This document shows positions 1 through 12,113 of a stretch of DNA of 64,000 nt, piece by piece. Numbering within the stretch: position 1 is the first letter of the stretch; each line of letters begins with the position of its first letter. Source of the stretch: Geosiphon pyriformis (Eukaryota > Glomeromycota > Glomeromycetes > Archaeosporales > Geosiphonaceae). The notes below the pieces were generated by a model. It saw nothing but the letters and a program-made list of their open reading frames with translations. It did no database searches and was not told the DNA's origin. Made by a program: the position numbers and the translations under genes. The stretch spans positions 81,046 to 145,045 of the forward strand of contig JAAOMT010000280.1 in the NCBI GenBank assembly GCA_016748015.1, given 5' to 3'.

Positions 1-816
1 TTTGTTTAAACAACAAATATAATTAACTGTAGCCAATTTTGCCAAAAATATTAACAGTTGAACATAAAATCTCGTAATATTATTTCAGATAATATGTTAA
101 ATGAGACTAGTATTTAAAATCTTGTACAAAAATATTTTGATCAAAACAGTTTTTTTGAAATAAAAAAGTTTTAAATAACTGTCAAATTTTTGAATTTATT
201 CGAAATTATAATGTTAAATCTCATAGGTCTGAAAAATATAAAACTAATTTTGATGATTTAAATATTTTACTTACAATAACCAAGAAAAGTGTTTTAAAAA
301 TTTGGCAAAAATTTGTTAAAAAAATCGATAATATCAATATCTGTAATTTTTTTGGTGTATATATAAAGCAGTTATTAATAGTATAAACTAAAATTTACAA
401 ACAAATTGTCAAGTATTATTTGTGCCATTTACTTGTATTACAACTATTTAGATAATAACTGTTTACTATAAAGATTTTGAATAATTTTGAATTTTTTAAA
501 ATCCATGGCGAAATAAGTGAATGTTGTAAAATTTTCTTTTAGCCAAAAAAATTTTTTGGTTTAAAAATAAAAACTTGTGATTTGAATTGTTTGTTTATTA
601 AAAAAAAAACAAAGACAATAACTATGTATTTGGTGTATTTGCAATTTTTTTTGGACTTATTACCATTTCAGTATTGTTACATAAAAGACCCAATTATCTT
701 GAATAAAAAAAAACCACACTTTGGTGAAGAGCAAAACAATAATAAAGTGGGAAATTAGACATTAATGAACATGATCAGAAAACTGTATCCAATAAGAAGT
801 TAAGTAGACCAAACTG
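1..816. other. AT-rich non-coding stretch
   Basis: Very AT-rich sequence with homopolymer runs. I see no open reading frame of useful length, no signal-peptide exon and no recognisable transposon protein on either strand. Confidence 0.5.
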
Positions 817-1330
817 ATGTTCAACTACCTTCTATCAAGATTGTATTTACAGAAAGCTCAAGTTGAACGATGTTGCAACATATCAAAAAAGATGTTTGAA
901 GCTTCAGATGAGATATCATTGAGATTGGCAAATGGAAACCGAAAAAGCACAAAAAAGTTTAAAGAACTCAAAAAAAGGCAAAAGACTTTAGAACCCTTGC
1001 TATAGAAAAAAAAAATTTTTCGGGTTTTCCTTGCTGACGAGTTTCAGACAAGCTGGTAGTGCTCACATTTTTAGGAAGAGGGCACCAAGTGCAAAAAGTT
1101 TCATGTTTAGCTGAATAAAAAAAACGATAGCAAGAGAAGTTTCTGACTAGTAAATGATTTTTTCCTGTGCCAACAGTGCACGCCTGACATGTGATACAAT
1201 CGCAAGACACTACCAGAGGTAAACAGTGTTGTTACATCAACATTAAATACTCAGAATTTACACAGGACCAAAAGTGCTCTGGTAAAATGCCAAGAGATAT
1301 TTGAAATTCTAACGGTGTCCATACAGATAA
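817..1330 (+). pseudogene. possible remnant of an unidentified coding sequence
   Basis: This patch is less AT-rich than its surroundings. It holds a 62-codon open frame from 817 to 1005 rich in Lys, Glu and Arg, followed by further short coding-like pieces in a second frame up to about 1,300. No domain is recognised. It may be a broken transposon gene or chance. Base composition is the only real support. Confidence 0.15.
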
Positions 1331-1410
1331 CTAAAACATTCATGATCTGAAAACAAAACATGTCTTTATTTCTAAATAATTTTTATTGAAAAACAAATTT
1401 TCGGAAGGTA

Positions 1411-1466
1411 AATCATCATCATCATCATCTTCTTCTTCATTATCATCACCATCATAATCATCATAT
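1411..1466. repeat. TCA/TTC-type trinucleotide microsatellite
   Basis: Imperfect run of ATC, TTC and TCA triplets in intergenic DNA upstream of the first secreted-peptide gene. Confidence 0.7.
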
Positions 1467-1985
1467 TGTTTAACAACTTGTTCTTTCCTTGGGGGTAATA
1501 AGATAAGATATAAAAACCAGGATATTAATTGTTTTTGATAGAGCCTGGTTTTAAAATGTCACATTTTTTTCAACAACCAAAAATTAAAAAGCATAGATTT
1601 CTCAGCTGGGGAGGATCTAAACATAATTATTCTAGTTTTTAATCTTTTATTTGTACTCAATCTATTAATTTTAAATTAAAATAAACTGGCGATATATGTT
1701 ATCATTAATTATGATAGAAGCTTCGATTCAAATTATCAGTCTTAAATTGGAGTCTTTAACAGGAAAGTATGAATCACTAGAGTAACTTTTCAAAAGTTCC
1801 TAGAACGATATGGAAAGTGGGAGATTTTAACTTTGCCTATTTGAGATGACGTGGAAATTTTAGAATTCTTAGGAAAACGGTTAAATTTCTTGTTTCTAAA
1901 ATTGTTAATTTTTTTGAATTGTGCCCAGTCACTTGTTAACCACGTAAAGTCTGGGTGCTAGGAATCAAGAAATAAAAAATTTCAA

Positions 1986-1993
1986 TATAAATA
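1986..1993 (+). promoter_or_regulatory. putative TATA box of gene 1
   Basis: TATAAATA lies 149 bases before the start codon at 2142. Genes 3, 4 and 5 have comparable boxes 127-192 bases before their starts, which supports a real core promoter. Confidence 0.45.
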
Positions 1994-2119
1994 AGAGACA
2001 TTTGAAAGAACCTCTTCATCAATTAATTTTTTTGTATTTGGTCTTCTTAAGTCACTACAAAAGAAAATAAAAAAACAATTTCTCTTTATTAAAAACTCAA
2101 CGAAAACATCAATTACTCT

Positions 2120-2131
2120 TTATTAATTCAA
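2120..2131 (+). promoter_or_regulatory. conserved 12-mer in the leader of gene 1
   Basis: TTATTAATTCAA ends exactly 10 bases before the ATG. The same 12-mer sits exactly 10 bases before the ATG of gene 2 (10678-10689) and gene 3 (11714-11725). It could be a leader or transcription-start element, or a relic of gene duplication. Confidence 0.5.
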
Positions 2132-2141
2132 AACTTTCAAA

Positions 2142-2637
2142 ATGAAAACCTTTGTTTATACCTCCTTATTGGTCGTTTTTCTTGTTTGCAATATTTTGAC
2201 TGCAACACTGGTGAACGGTAAATATTGAAAAAGTTGAACTTTTATTTAATTACTATCTAATATAAAAAAATTTTTTCTATTCATTAATCAGGTCAAAGAT
2301 GCACAAGTAAGTTTTTCTCTTCTTCTTCTTCTTCTTCTTCTTCTTCTTCTTCTTCTTCTTCTTCTTCTTCTTCTTCTTCTTCTGTTTCTTCTTCAACCAC
2401 TAATACTTTAGGATAAATAAAATTTTATTAATAATGTTGAAATTTTGAATTTCTTTCCATTTATGACGGTAATTCGGATTTTTTTATATACAGCCAATAG
2501 TTGTGAACGTAAGTTTTTCACTGAATAAAATTTGTAAATTGACTTAATGATATTTCTTTTAAAACAATATTTATTTATTTATTTATTTTTTAATAGCTTG
2601 TCGAGTTTCTTGCGAAGGGGGCCAATGCACTTGTTAA
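2142..2637 (+). CDS. gene 1: 48-residue secreted six-cysteine peptide built from microexons
   Basis: Four-exon model: 2142-2217, 2292-2306, 2494-2508 and 2597-2637, stop TAA. All three introns begin GTAA and end AG, and all are phase 1. Exon 1 (25 codons plus one base) encodes a typical signal peptide: MKTF start, then a Leu/Val/Ile core, ending LVNG. The mature part is about 22 residues with Cys at 29, 34, 37, 41, 46 and 48 (C-x4-C-x2-C-x3-C-x4-C-x-C). Exons 2 and 3 are only 15 nt each and each supplies one Cys. They are frame-neutral, so skipping either would give a shorter variant. Intron 2 carries a long TTC microsatellite. Family unknown; a defensin-like or effector-like disulfide peptide is the likely class. 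The canonical splice sites, preserved frame and Cys enrichment make chance unlikely, but no transcript evidence is available here. Confidence 0.72.
2318..2383 (+). repeat. (CTT)n microsatellite inside intron 2 of gene 1
   Basis: About 22 uninterrupted CTT units just downstream of the intron 2 donor. The purine/pyrimidine asymmetry adds a polypyrimidine tract inside the intron, so length changes could affect splicing of the flanking 15-nt exons. Confidence 0.9.
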
Positions 2638-3639
2638 GTATTCAAAGAGATACTCTGCTTTAAATCTTATCCTTTATACAAAAAATGTAAATATAGGATA
2701 TAAAAGTTTATAAAGCATTTAATAACCCATTTTTTGAGGTAAATACTCGAATGAAATATTACTTTATATATATTTATTAATTAGTTATTTATCTAGAAAT
2801 ATCATTTTAATTAAGTTCAAACTTTATTGTATTTCATAAAATTATTTATTATTAATAATTAAACAAATAGATTTCGAGATTATAAATTTAAAAAGTAAAA
2901 TCAATTATCACATTAGAAATAAAAAAATTTCAATTGTATTTTTGATTAGAAAAAAAAATATTAAGGGAATAAAAGTATAAAAGTAAGAAGACCATTAGTT
3001 AATACCAAAAAAATTTTACTCTGAAGATTAAAAAAAATTACTTCAACAGGAGGTATATCTCGTTTCTATTTTTGAAATAATAAAAGTTTCCAAGAAAATG
3101 TTACAAATTGATTTGAACTTCATATTTTCAATCGAATAAAATGATCCTTTTAAGATTAATCCAAGATAATATCAAAAGAATATTTATTGTTTTTAAACAT
3201 AACATAAAAAAGAATTTTCTATGGATTCTAGATTGACCCTTAACCTTAATTAAAGTCATAATTCAATATTACCCAATTGGATGACTTGATATAGATAATT
3301 TTGTTGTTATTAAATCTAGAAAAGTGAAATGAAAAATTTTCAAATCTTTATTTTTGGGTTATTTGGATGGAATCGTAGAAAAAATATTTGTATCAAACTC
3401 GCTACGTATGTTAAAGAATTTCAAATTTTTTTTTAAGTGTTTAAAGAATTTTGTTGAAATATGGTGCAAACCATTTATAATCATCAAAAATGTAGATCAG
3501 TCCGAAATTTTAAATGATAATTTTCACGTGTTTTTATTTATATAATTAAATTTTATTGGTTAATATACATGTGGTTTTAATATATTATTTATAATAAAAA
3601 ATAAAATTTTATTAAATTTTATATAGTATAAAACCAAAT
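2638..3639. other. AT-rich intergenic stretch
   Basis: No coding pattern recognised. The 63-codon frame at 3354-3545 has no signal peptide, no domain and ordinary AT-rich composition, so I treat it as chance. Confidence 0.4.
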
Positions 3640-5760
3640 ACAGTATTACAAAGTTTGAATATTATTTAATTTGTCTAATTCTTCAAGAATATTATCTGGA
3701 ATTTTTTTATGAAATTTATACTTTTTTATAGCATATTCTACTAATTTTCTATTAAAATCTTTTCTATAAAAATCTATATAACACCAACATTTTCTTGAAA
3801 ATCATCTAATAGTTATTAAAGATACTGATTCAAGACTTTTAAGCACTGTTTTTTGTAATTTTTTTCATGAATAATTGTATTTGTTATGTATATATCTTTT
3901 AGCAACTTCTCAATATCTTTTAATAAAATTTAATTCACAATAAAATTTTGGAAAAAAATGCACTTATGTTCCATACTTTTGAATAATTCTTCAATTGCAT
4001 TTTTTTGAACAAGAAAATTGGATTCCAAAGATATTACTTGACATGCACAACAAAAAACTTTTAAAGAAACTTTGATTTTTTTTTTGCATTTTTAGCATTC
4101 TAATACTAATTTTTTAATGACCATTTTTCTCATTCTATTAATATTTGTTTAATTTCTTTAGACAATCTTTAAAGTTTTTCATCTAAATATATTTCTGAGA
4201 AGATCATTGATTATAATTAATTATCTAATCTAAAAAAATATCTTGTATTAATAATTGCTTTTTACTTGGACTTAAATTTATCCTGTTTACAATTAAAGCA
4301 TTTTTACAAAATGTTGCATGATTAAAACTATTATTATAAACAAATATGGCTGTACAATTCAGATATAATTTCTCAAAAATTGGAATTGTTTTACATTTAA
4401 TTTGTTTAAGAAAATGGTCTGCTGTCTAATAACTATCTTGATTTATATCAAATTGCAAATAACATTGTGTTTTTTCTGGTATATTAAAATATTTTCTATA
4501 TCATTTTGTTGTAAACATAAATGTTTATTAATTTTAGTTAGAAATTCACTAATCATAATTAATCTTCTATTTCTTTTTTTTCTTAGCAGCAAATTTTTAT
4601 GCTTAGCTTATATGTCATACTTGCCATTATTTGAATAAAAAATGCATTTATTATGAATTACAAAAACTTTTTTTTCTTTTTATTAAGTAAGTTAGAATCT
4701 ATTTGATCCATAAATTTATTTTTATACTTTGATATATACTTTTTATGCTCATATATTTTTTCTAAATATTCTTTTTAAGATTACAAGACATTATTTTTTT
4801 ATGTCAATTATAATATAAGTCTTAATGATGTTGTTGAAATAAATAACCAAGAATTTAGAGTCATTTTATTACAATTATAAAACTAATAGTTTTTTTTTTT
4901 ATTATTATTCTAATATTAGGAAACAATTCATGCTCAATAAATTTTTTAAATGTAGCTAAAATAGCATTGAAGTTTTGGTTTCTAATCCAAATATGACATT
5001 TTTTTACAATGTTTTCATTATCAATTATTTTAATTGTTTTTTGATGTTTTCTATATTTTGATGTTGAAAATTTATTATTAAACAATTAATATTTTGCAAG
5101 ATATCAAATTTTTTGTGCTTTTTAGATACTACCATTAATAAAAACTTTCTGGGGAATTTTCAAACTGGCATTAATTTTTTCATCTCTATTATTATTATTT
5201 AACAAGATAAGATATTTAAAAATAGCTTTTTTTGATTATATTTGAAAACAGTTAACTGAATATGTTGTTTTTCTAAATGTTTTTTTAATTCTTGTCCTTT
5301 TTTTATTCGATTAACATACAAATTAACTTTACTTTCTGCATAGTTTGAAAATTTATTAGATTTGGGCCATTGTAAGTCTGTAGTTTAAGTATTACTAATA
5401 TTAAAAAAAGTAATAATTTTTTTAATTCCAGCTGCTGCTTTGGTAAATAAACTATTTGGTCTATATTTATTATAATAAATTGACTTTGGTATTTTTTTTG
5501 TTATATAAAAGTCTTGTTTCTTTTTTTCTAGATGATTGTTGTTTTTTTATACTAAACTAAGTTTTTTTAATTTTGTATTTATTTTAATTGCAGCTTTCAT
5601 ATCTTTTGTATCATTCCATTTGCTGTTATTATTGTTATCTCATTTTTTATTACTAATATCTAATTTATTAAATTTGTTTATTTTAATATCATAATTATTT
5701 ATTAATATAGTATGATATGTTTTTTATATAATCTTTTTGTATTTCTAATTTAATTTTTAG
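3640..5760 (-). pseudogene. decayed DDE-superfamily transposase
   Basis: Read on the minus strand, this region contains stop-riddled but recognisable pieces of a fungal DDE transposase. Near 3.65-4.0 kb are FPKFYCELNFIKRY, FSRKCWCYIDFYRKDF and EYAIKKYKFHKKIPDNIL. Further upstream (about 4.3 kb) is FVYNNSFNHATFCKNAL. At 4861-5085 is a piece like the N-terminal part of this family. In the family the first motif normally reads NFIE, the Glu being the third catalytic acid; here it is Lys (GAA to AAA). Stops and changes look like C-to-T/G-to-A decay. The exact superfamily and the terminal repeats were not determined. Confidence 0.6.
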
Positions 5761-8700
5761 CTTTTTTTTTTTTAGAATAAAGTGGCATTTTTTTATGTAA
5801 TATAATATTAATCTAATATGTAATTGATGCTTGGACAAAATTAAAGGATTTAAATCATGTAATATTACACAACAAAATTATATTACAATAGAAATAGCAT
5901 TTTTAACTCAGATATATATTTATTTTTTAAATTTTTTTGGTTCTAATTTAAACTTTAATTTCTGTTTTGTAGTTCTAAATAAAAAATAATCAAAAAAAAC
6001 TCTTTTGGTATTCATCAAAAAAAATTTTTTATTGGGATCAAAAAGATTATCTGAGTCAAAAATTCAGGTGACATTAATAAAAATAGTTATCACAAAAATC
6101 TTTTTGATTTATAACAAAAAATTTGAACAAAAAAGTCTAATATTAACAATTATATAACTAATTTAAAAAAAACCCAATTTTTAAATTGAAGCTGATCTTT
6201 CAGAGCTGATAAAAGATTTATTGTAAATGATTGTTAATTAAAAAGATAGTAGATAAGAATATTTGAAATAAATTTTAATTTTAGTATTACAGTCTAGTTG
6301 TGATTTTTTATTTTCATATTTAATAGTTGATAATATACTGAATTATTTATGAATTTACTGTCCAAAGAAAAATATTCAGAATATTATGATGTAATCAAAG
6401 AGTTAAGATTCTTACATATGATTAAAGTTGGTATTATGCACTTTTTTCTCATCAGTTGCTTAATATTTAACATATGTTTTCTATATCACATTAGTAAAAA
6501 ATTCGAAAAAAAATTATCTATTTATGAATTTAAAACTTGCAATTAATTTCGAAAATACCATGTATTTTAATAATGATTCACATATTTTCAAAAATGCTAA
6601 ATTCTTACAAGTAAGAAATTTATTAGGTCTTTACAAAAAAATCTGGGTTTTATCTACTTGAACTAATATATTTTATATATTTTTTGCATCAAAATAAACT
6701 TATTAAAAAATATATAATACTAACAAAAAAGCTATTTAAAATTATAGACTTTAAGACAACTTTAGTTTTTTCAATCAAAGTAAAGCCAAAAATTTTTCAA
6801 TTCTAATCTGATTCTCTTAAATTAATATTAATTAATATAAGTTTTTTAATTATTATAATAAGCTATTATATATTATATTCTAATAAATTGTTGAAATATT
6901 CAACAATTAAAATTTTTTTTACAGTTTAGAAAACCAATTCTAAAACTAGATCATAATTTAATTGAATACACAATAGATATTTTAGTCATTATATTTTTTT
7001 TTGATATAATTTATTATTTAAATATTAAATTTAATTAGAAACTTTTATTATAAAAAATTTTGTATATCTCTTAAATCCAAACAATTTTTTAAAACACAAC
7101 ATTATAGTTATTGAAAAGTTATTTGTAAATTCAAAATAAGTATTTACATTATAATAAAAATGATACTGGTTAAAATTTTCAAAGTTGTTTATTGTTTTTT
7201 ACCTTTCATAAATTGCAAAAACAGTTTATGGATTCTTTTTTTTTCAGATTTAATCAAGTTAATTTTTAATTATGAATACTATTTTTATGCTTTACATTTT
7301 TAAGCTTTTATTCATTTCTCTTATTAGATAAAACATAATTTATTTCTAAAATTTTATGAAAAAAAAGTGTTTAAAACATCAGTTATTAAAGAACATATAT
7401 TATAAAATATTGTAAGAAAATATTATATTATGTACATAGAGATTATGTTTAAGATATAATATTCATTTAGAAATTGTTATATAATTACTGTAAGTTTAAT
7501 TTCACACAATTTATTTATAGAATATCCTAAAAGATTTAATGACAATAATATCTATATATGTAAATTTTCATATGTAATAATATTAAAATTTTTTGCTACT
7601 ATTAACAATTGAAAAAATACTTTTTTCTGTGTCTCAAGTTATATTAATACACATAATACACTATTTAACAAGGAAGTTTTTCAGCAGAATTTGCCTTTGG
7701 ATTTTTTTATACAGCATATTTTTAATTAAAAACCAATTAACAATACATCAAAAACTCGAAATAAACAAATTTCTTCTTTATTTATATTTCTATTATTATA
7801 TATTACTATATAATAACAAAAGCTAACAAATGTCTTTAGAAATCAGCATATGCAGAATAAAACATTTGGGAAAATAAAGTTGAAAATTAAAGTTTCAGAT
7901 AATATAAATATCAACCAGCCATATATTTGTCTAATTCAACAGTTAAGTTATATGATCAATTGTTTTTGACTATATTATTTTATCTAGTTTTTTCAATTTA
8001 TCTTGAAAGCTTTGTTCCAAAATCTCCGAAAAAAATCTCACATCTGCTTAAATTGATACATCCATATAATGAAAATAAGCACATAAAAAAAACCAATTTA
8101 ATAGAATATAAATTATTGATTAAATATTAGATAATAAGACAGATATTAAACTTACTATACAAAAAAACTTAAAAATTACATAAAAGTTAACAATTATAAT
8201 ATTTACAAAAGTATTTAGCAGACTTTTTCAACCATAAATAAAAACATATTAGAAACATTTATCAAGTTATCAAATAGTATTATTCACTTTGTAATGCATG
8301 CTTTAAACATTATAGTATATAATACTGCAAAAAAAAATAAGCCATTTATAATTTATTACAGAGTTTATTTATTAAAAAATTAATTGTATTAATTTTTTTC
8401 ATAAATTTTGAGCTGTATTTTTGCTTCAAAATATAGGAATTGAGGCAAATGATTGATCTTTTGCAATGTTTTTTATACTAAACATTTTGTTTATAGTATT
8501 ATTCTTGAGCTAACAGCCAATTACATTACAGTTATTCTAATTTTTGTCTTAAATTTGCTGTTCTCAACACCAAAGCCAGTTGTTTTCAATGTTTATTAAG
8601 AAAAACACAAGGTTACAAATAGAGTACAAATAACATTCCCAAATTCTTTAACAATTACTCATAATACTTTTATAATTTTTTTGGCATCTGGTGTGAACAA

Positions 8701-9290
8701 TATTGATATTTGAATTTCTGTTCTGATAATAACAATTAAATATAATAATAGTGTGAATGGAATATTTATGGTTAATAATGCTGTGTCATCAGCAGAAGAC
8801 ACACAAACCAAGAGATATTATATCTTTATAAAAAAGTGATTATCTAAAAATTAGATTAATATTAATTAAAAGTTTTTCTGAAAATGATAATATTTTGATG
8901 ATTTATTATATGGTAATGTGATTTTAATGATTGTTGATTGGCTAAAATCTAATTGATTAGCATTCGAAAATTAAAAATTAATAATAAAAATGGCTAATTT
9001 TAAACTTTAATAACTTTATAAAATAGAATATAATACAAAAAATTAAACTGTATATATGAAAGAAAAAAACGTAATCTATCATATTTATGGTTTAGTTTTT
9101 TAATATTATTAAAATTGGAAAACTATATAAAATTTAAAATTATATAAATTGTTTGATGACTATAAATAGTTTGCACCATATGAATTTAGAAAGTTTCAAG
9201 TTTCCAAAAAAAAAAAAATTTTTTTTGTGTAAATAATAAAAAATTAATTGTTCAATAAATATTTACACAATTAAAAAACTAAATTAAATA
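5761..9290. other. AT-rich region with possible eroded coding remnants
   Basis: No intact gene. Between about 6,330 and 8,130 on the plus strand there are several consecutive coding-like pieces (6349-6546, 6549-6850, 7593-7826, 7927-8130) separated by stops. They look like one eroded mobile-element protein, but I cannot name it. The rest is plain AT-rich DNA. Confidence 0.25.
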
Positions 9291-10524
9291 TTAATATTGA
9301 ATAATAACACATTAATTTAATAATAATAATAATAATGAGAATAATAATGAGAATAATTCCTTGGATATTTTAAAAATTGATGAATTTAAAATTTTTCAAA
9401 TGATATTGAAAAGTGTGAACAGAGTTAATGATCAACACACAAAAAACTTTATTCAATAAATCGTTTTGATCAAAATACAAGAATTTTATAAAGGAGTCAT
9501 AAAAGGTAAAAAAAATAAAAATAAAAAAGTTGTATAAAAGTTAATTTTCGCCTATCTATTGTCAAGTTTTTTTTTTGCATATATTAAAATCTCATGCCCC
9601 AGTTTCCCTATAATAATAATAATAATAATAAATTCCTACATAATGAATTCTGCAAAATGCAATATCATTAAAATATTTATAGAATTTGGAATGTCTAATA
9701 TTTTATAAAGTTAATTTAATTCCATTTCAAAAATTGGACTATTTAAAATTTTTCATTTTCGTTAGAATACCAAAATTTTAAGCATAAATTATAAAGTCTT
9801 TTTCACAGCCACTCGGAATAACAATTAAAATTTAAAATGTAATGTTCTTGAATTTTTTCAATACATGCAAAATTTCAAGATTTGTTCATTTTGCTTATTA
9901 ATTTCACATTCGGAATAACAATTAATACTATTATTAATAATGGTTCAGTTGGGGGCAACGAAACGAGAAAGTGACTCTTATTTGTTAAAATCAAAAAATT
10001 TAACCTTTTAACCTTGAACCAAACTAATTTACATACTAATATCTTGCTTTTAAAAAATATTTTCTTCTTATTAAAAGTAATTCTGACACTTTATCTCTTT
10101 TTCGTGTAAAATAAATAAATAAAAAATTTCATAATTTACCAATACATATATATGTCTATGATTAACCATCCGTAATATAGACTTCTGAATATTCAGCCAA
10201 AAAATCGATTAGGGGGCTTGAATTCTTATATTCTGAGATGGAAATTATTTTTTCAATCAAAAGTTTGAAAACCTCTGGATCTTGATAATCTCACTTTACT
10301 AAATATCTTTGAATATTTTTTCTACATTTCGATATTCATTCCTATTCCTATTCCTATTCCCATTCCCATTGATACAAAAAAATTTATAGATAAATGTATT
10401 TTATTTTATTTTATTTTTATTTTTTAAAAACTTAATTGATTCGCGAGTTTAGAAGTTTTCCATGAATTAGAATATATAAAATTCTATTTAAAAGCCCTAA
10501 CCAAAGTCTTGAATTATAAAAGCA
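9291..10524. other. intergenic region with short microsatellites
   Basis: Holds AAT tracts at about 9319-9336 and 9613-9631, and a pyrimidine-rich CCTATT/CCCATT hexamer run at about 10343-10370. No gene recognised. Confidence 0.5.
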
Positions 10525-10559
10525 ATTTAACAAGAGCCAGAATGTGGCTCTTGTTAAAT
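10525..10559. other. perfect 15-bp inverted repeat with a 5-base loop
   Basis: ATTTAACAAGAGCCA at 10525-10539 is followed, after GAATG, by its exact reverse complement at 10545-10559. It lies 140 bases before the ATG of gene 2, in the promoter or leader zone. It could form a hairpin in RNA or a cruciform in DNA, or be a footprint of a small inverted-repeat transposon. Confidence 0.85.
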
Positions 10560-10677
10560 ATTTGTGATTTATACGAAAAATTTTCGATGATTGGTTCAAA
10601 TCTTTGATTCCAATCTTTTTTTGGAATGATTAATTTTAATTTTCAAAAAAAAAAGAAAAAAAAAACTTAAAAAATAA

Positions 10678-10689
10678 TTATTAATTCAA
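10678..10689 (+). promoter_or_regulatory. conserved 12-mer in the leader of gene 2
   Basis: Same TTATTAATTCAA as in genes 1 and 3, again with exactly 10 bases to the ATG. Confidence 0.45.
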
Positions 10690-10699
10690 GGAAAAAAAA

Positions 10700-10930
10700 A
10701 TGATTCCTAAAAATTTCTCCTGGAAATTGACTTTTTTGATTCTTATTGGACTATCCATGATTTTTTCCACTGGAGATGGTTAGTTTTTTTTTTATCACAT
10801 CTTATTAATCTGCTAAATAAGTGCTTAAAACACACATTTTTAATTTATTTAATATCTACTCTTATTATTATTATTATTATTATTATTATTCTCAGGTGAT
10901 TACCTTTTTCAGCCAGTCAATTATTTATAA
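10700..10930 (+). pseudogene. gene 2: truncated paralogue of gene 3
   Basis: Exon 1 (10700-10778) encodes a signal peptide starting MIPKNFSWKLTF and ending with Gly. It is nearly identical to exon 1 of gene 3 (MLPKNFSWKLSF), and both exons are exactly 79 nt, ending in phase 1. As in gene 3, the following intron contains an ATT tract. Splicing to the AG at 10894-10895 gives only ten more residues before TAA at 10928-10930, and no cysteines. No counterpart of the cysteine exons of gene 3 was found downstream. I read it as a tandem duplicate that lost its mature domain. A non-coding transcript or an unrecognised distant exon is possible. Confidence 0.55.
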
Positions 10931-11601
10931 TCAAAACCTTCAAAACGTTTTCGGCTGTGGAAACACTCCATTAATTAATTAGTAAAACTATGATCCCATA
11001 TTCTTTCAATTTTTAGGTTCAAAATAAATAAAAAGATAAAAAAGCCCAATATACATATATATATATATATAGATATAGATATAGCTATAATTAAATAATC
11101 CATTCATGATTTCCTAATTGAAATGTTTATCTTGTTCACGAGCAAAAAATGTTAAAAAAACCAAATCAGGAATACTCGGGATGTTCCATATTTAGTAGTA
11201 ACCGCAATAAAAGAAGAAACATAAAATTGGATTTCTTGATCAGAATTCTAATTTGATAAAGAATATATATTTTTTTAAAGATTGTTTTGGATTTTCACTA
11301 TTATAAACTCATTAAAAAACAAATTGTTTCTTTCATAGAATAGAATTTCAAACAAGAAAATCTGTCATCTACCGTTTATCACGCTCAAATCAAACAATTT
11401 ATTCTCAAATTAAGTTTTCTATGAAAAAGCACATTTATCCCATGATTGGATATCTCTTTCTCTTTCTCTAAACTTTAATCTTTTCTCCCGAGACAAACTT
11501 AGTAAACGTTCCACTATTTAATTTACACAAGGAACAAGGAAAGAAGAAATGTTAGAGGATCCTAAAATTAAAAATCGAATACATCTCAAAAAATAATCTT
11601 A
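10931..11601. other. intergenic DNA between genes 2 and 3
   Basis: AT-rich, with a short TA/GATA microsatellite near 11051-11085. No gene recognised. Confidence 0.5.
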
Positions 11602-11608
11602 TATAAAA
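11602..11608 (+). promoter_or_regulatory. putative TATA box of gene 3
   Basis: TATAAAA, 127 bases before the ATG at 11736. Confidence 0.5.
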
Positions 11609-11713
11609 CCCGTCTTGATCTCATTTCTTTTCCGTTTTTTTATCAATCCAGCATATTTCATATTCTCTCAATCAGAATTTTGTTAAAAATTGATAATTTC
11701 CAACTTTCATACA

Positions 11714-11725
11714 TTATTAATTCAA
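11714..11725 (+). promoter_or_regulatory. conserved 12-mer in the leader of gene 3
   Basis: TTATTAATTCAA with exactly 10 bases to the ATG, as in genes 1 and 2. Confidence 0.5.
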
Positions 11726-11735
11726 AACAAAAAAC

Positions 11736-12072
11736 ATGCTTCCTAAAAATTTCTCTTGGAAATTAAGTTTTTTGATTCTTGTTGCGCTATCGATAATTCT
11801 TTCAACTGCTAATGGTTAATTTTTTATTATTATCTCATATCTTACCAATCTACTAATTAAGTGACTAAAAAACACTTATTTTTAATTTATCTAATATCTA
11901 CTCATTATTATTATTATTATTATTATTAAAACCGTAATTAGGAAGCCCATTAGAGTATAAATCCAAAAGATCATTTACACCCTGTTTCAAGGCATGCATT
12001 CAAGGCTATGTTTGTGCAAAGAATGGCAATTGTGTTCTTGAAAGTAAGTACTATTAAATAACATTAAAAGCA

Positions 12073-12113
<41 letters not shown>

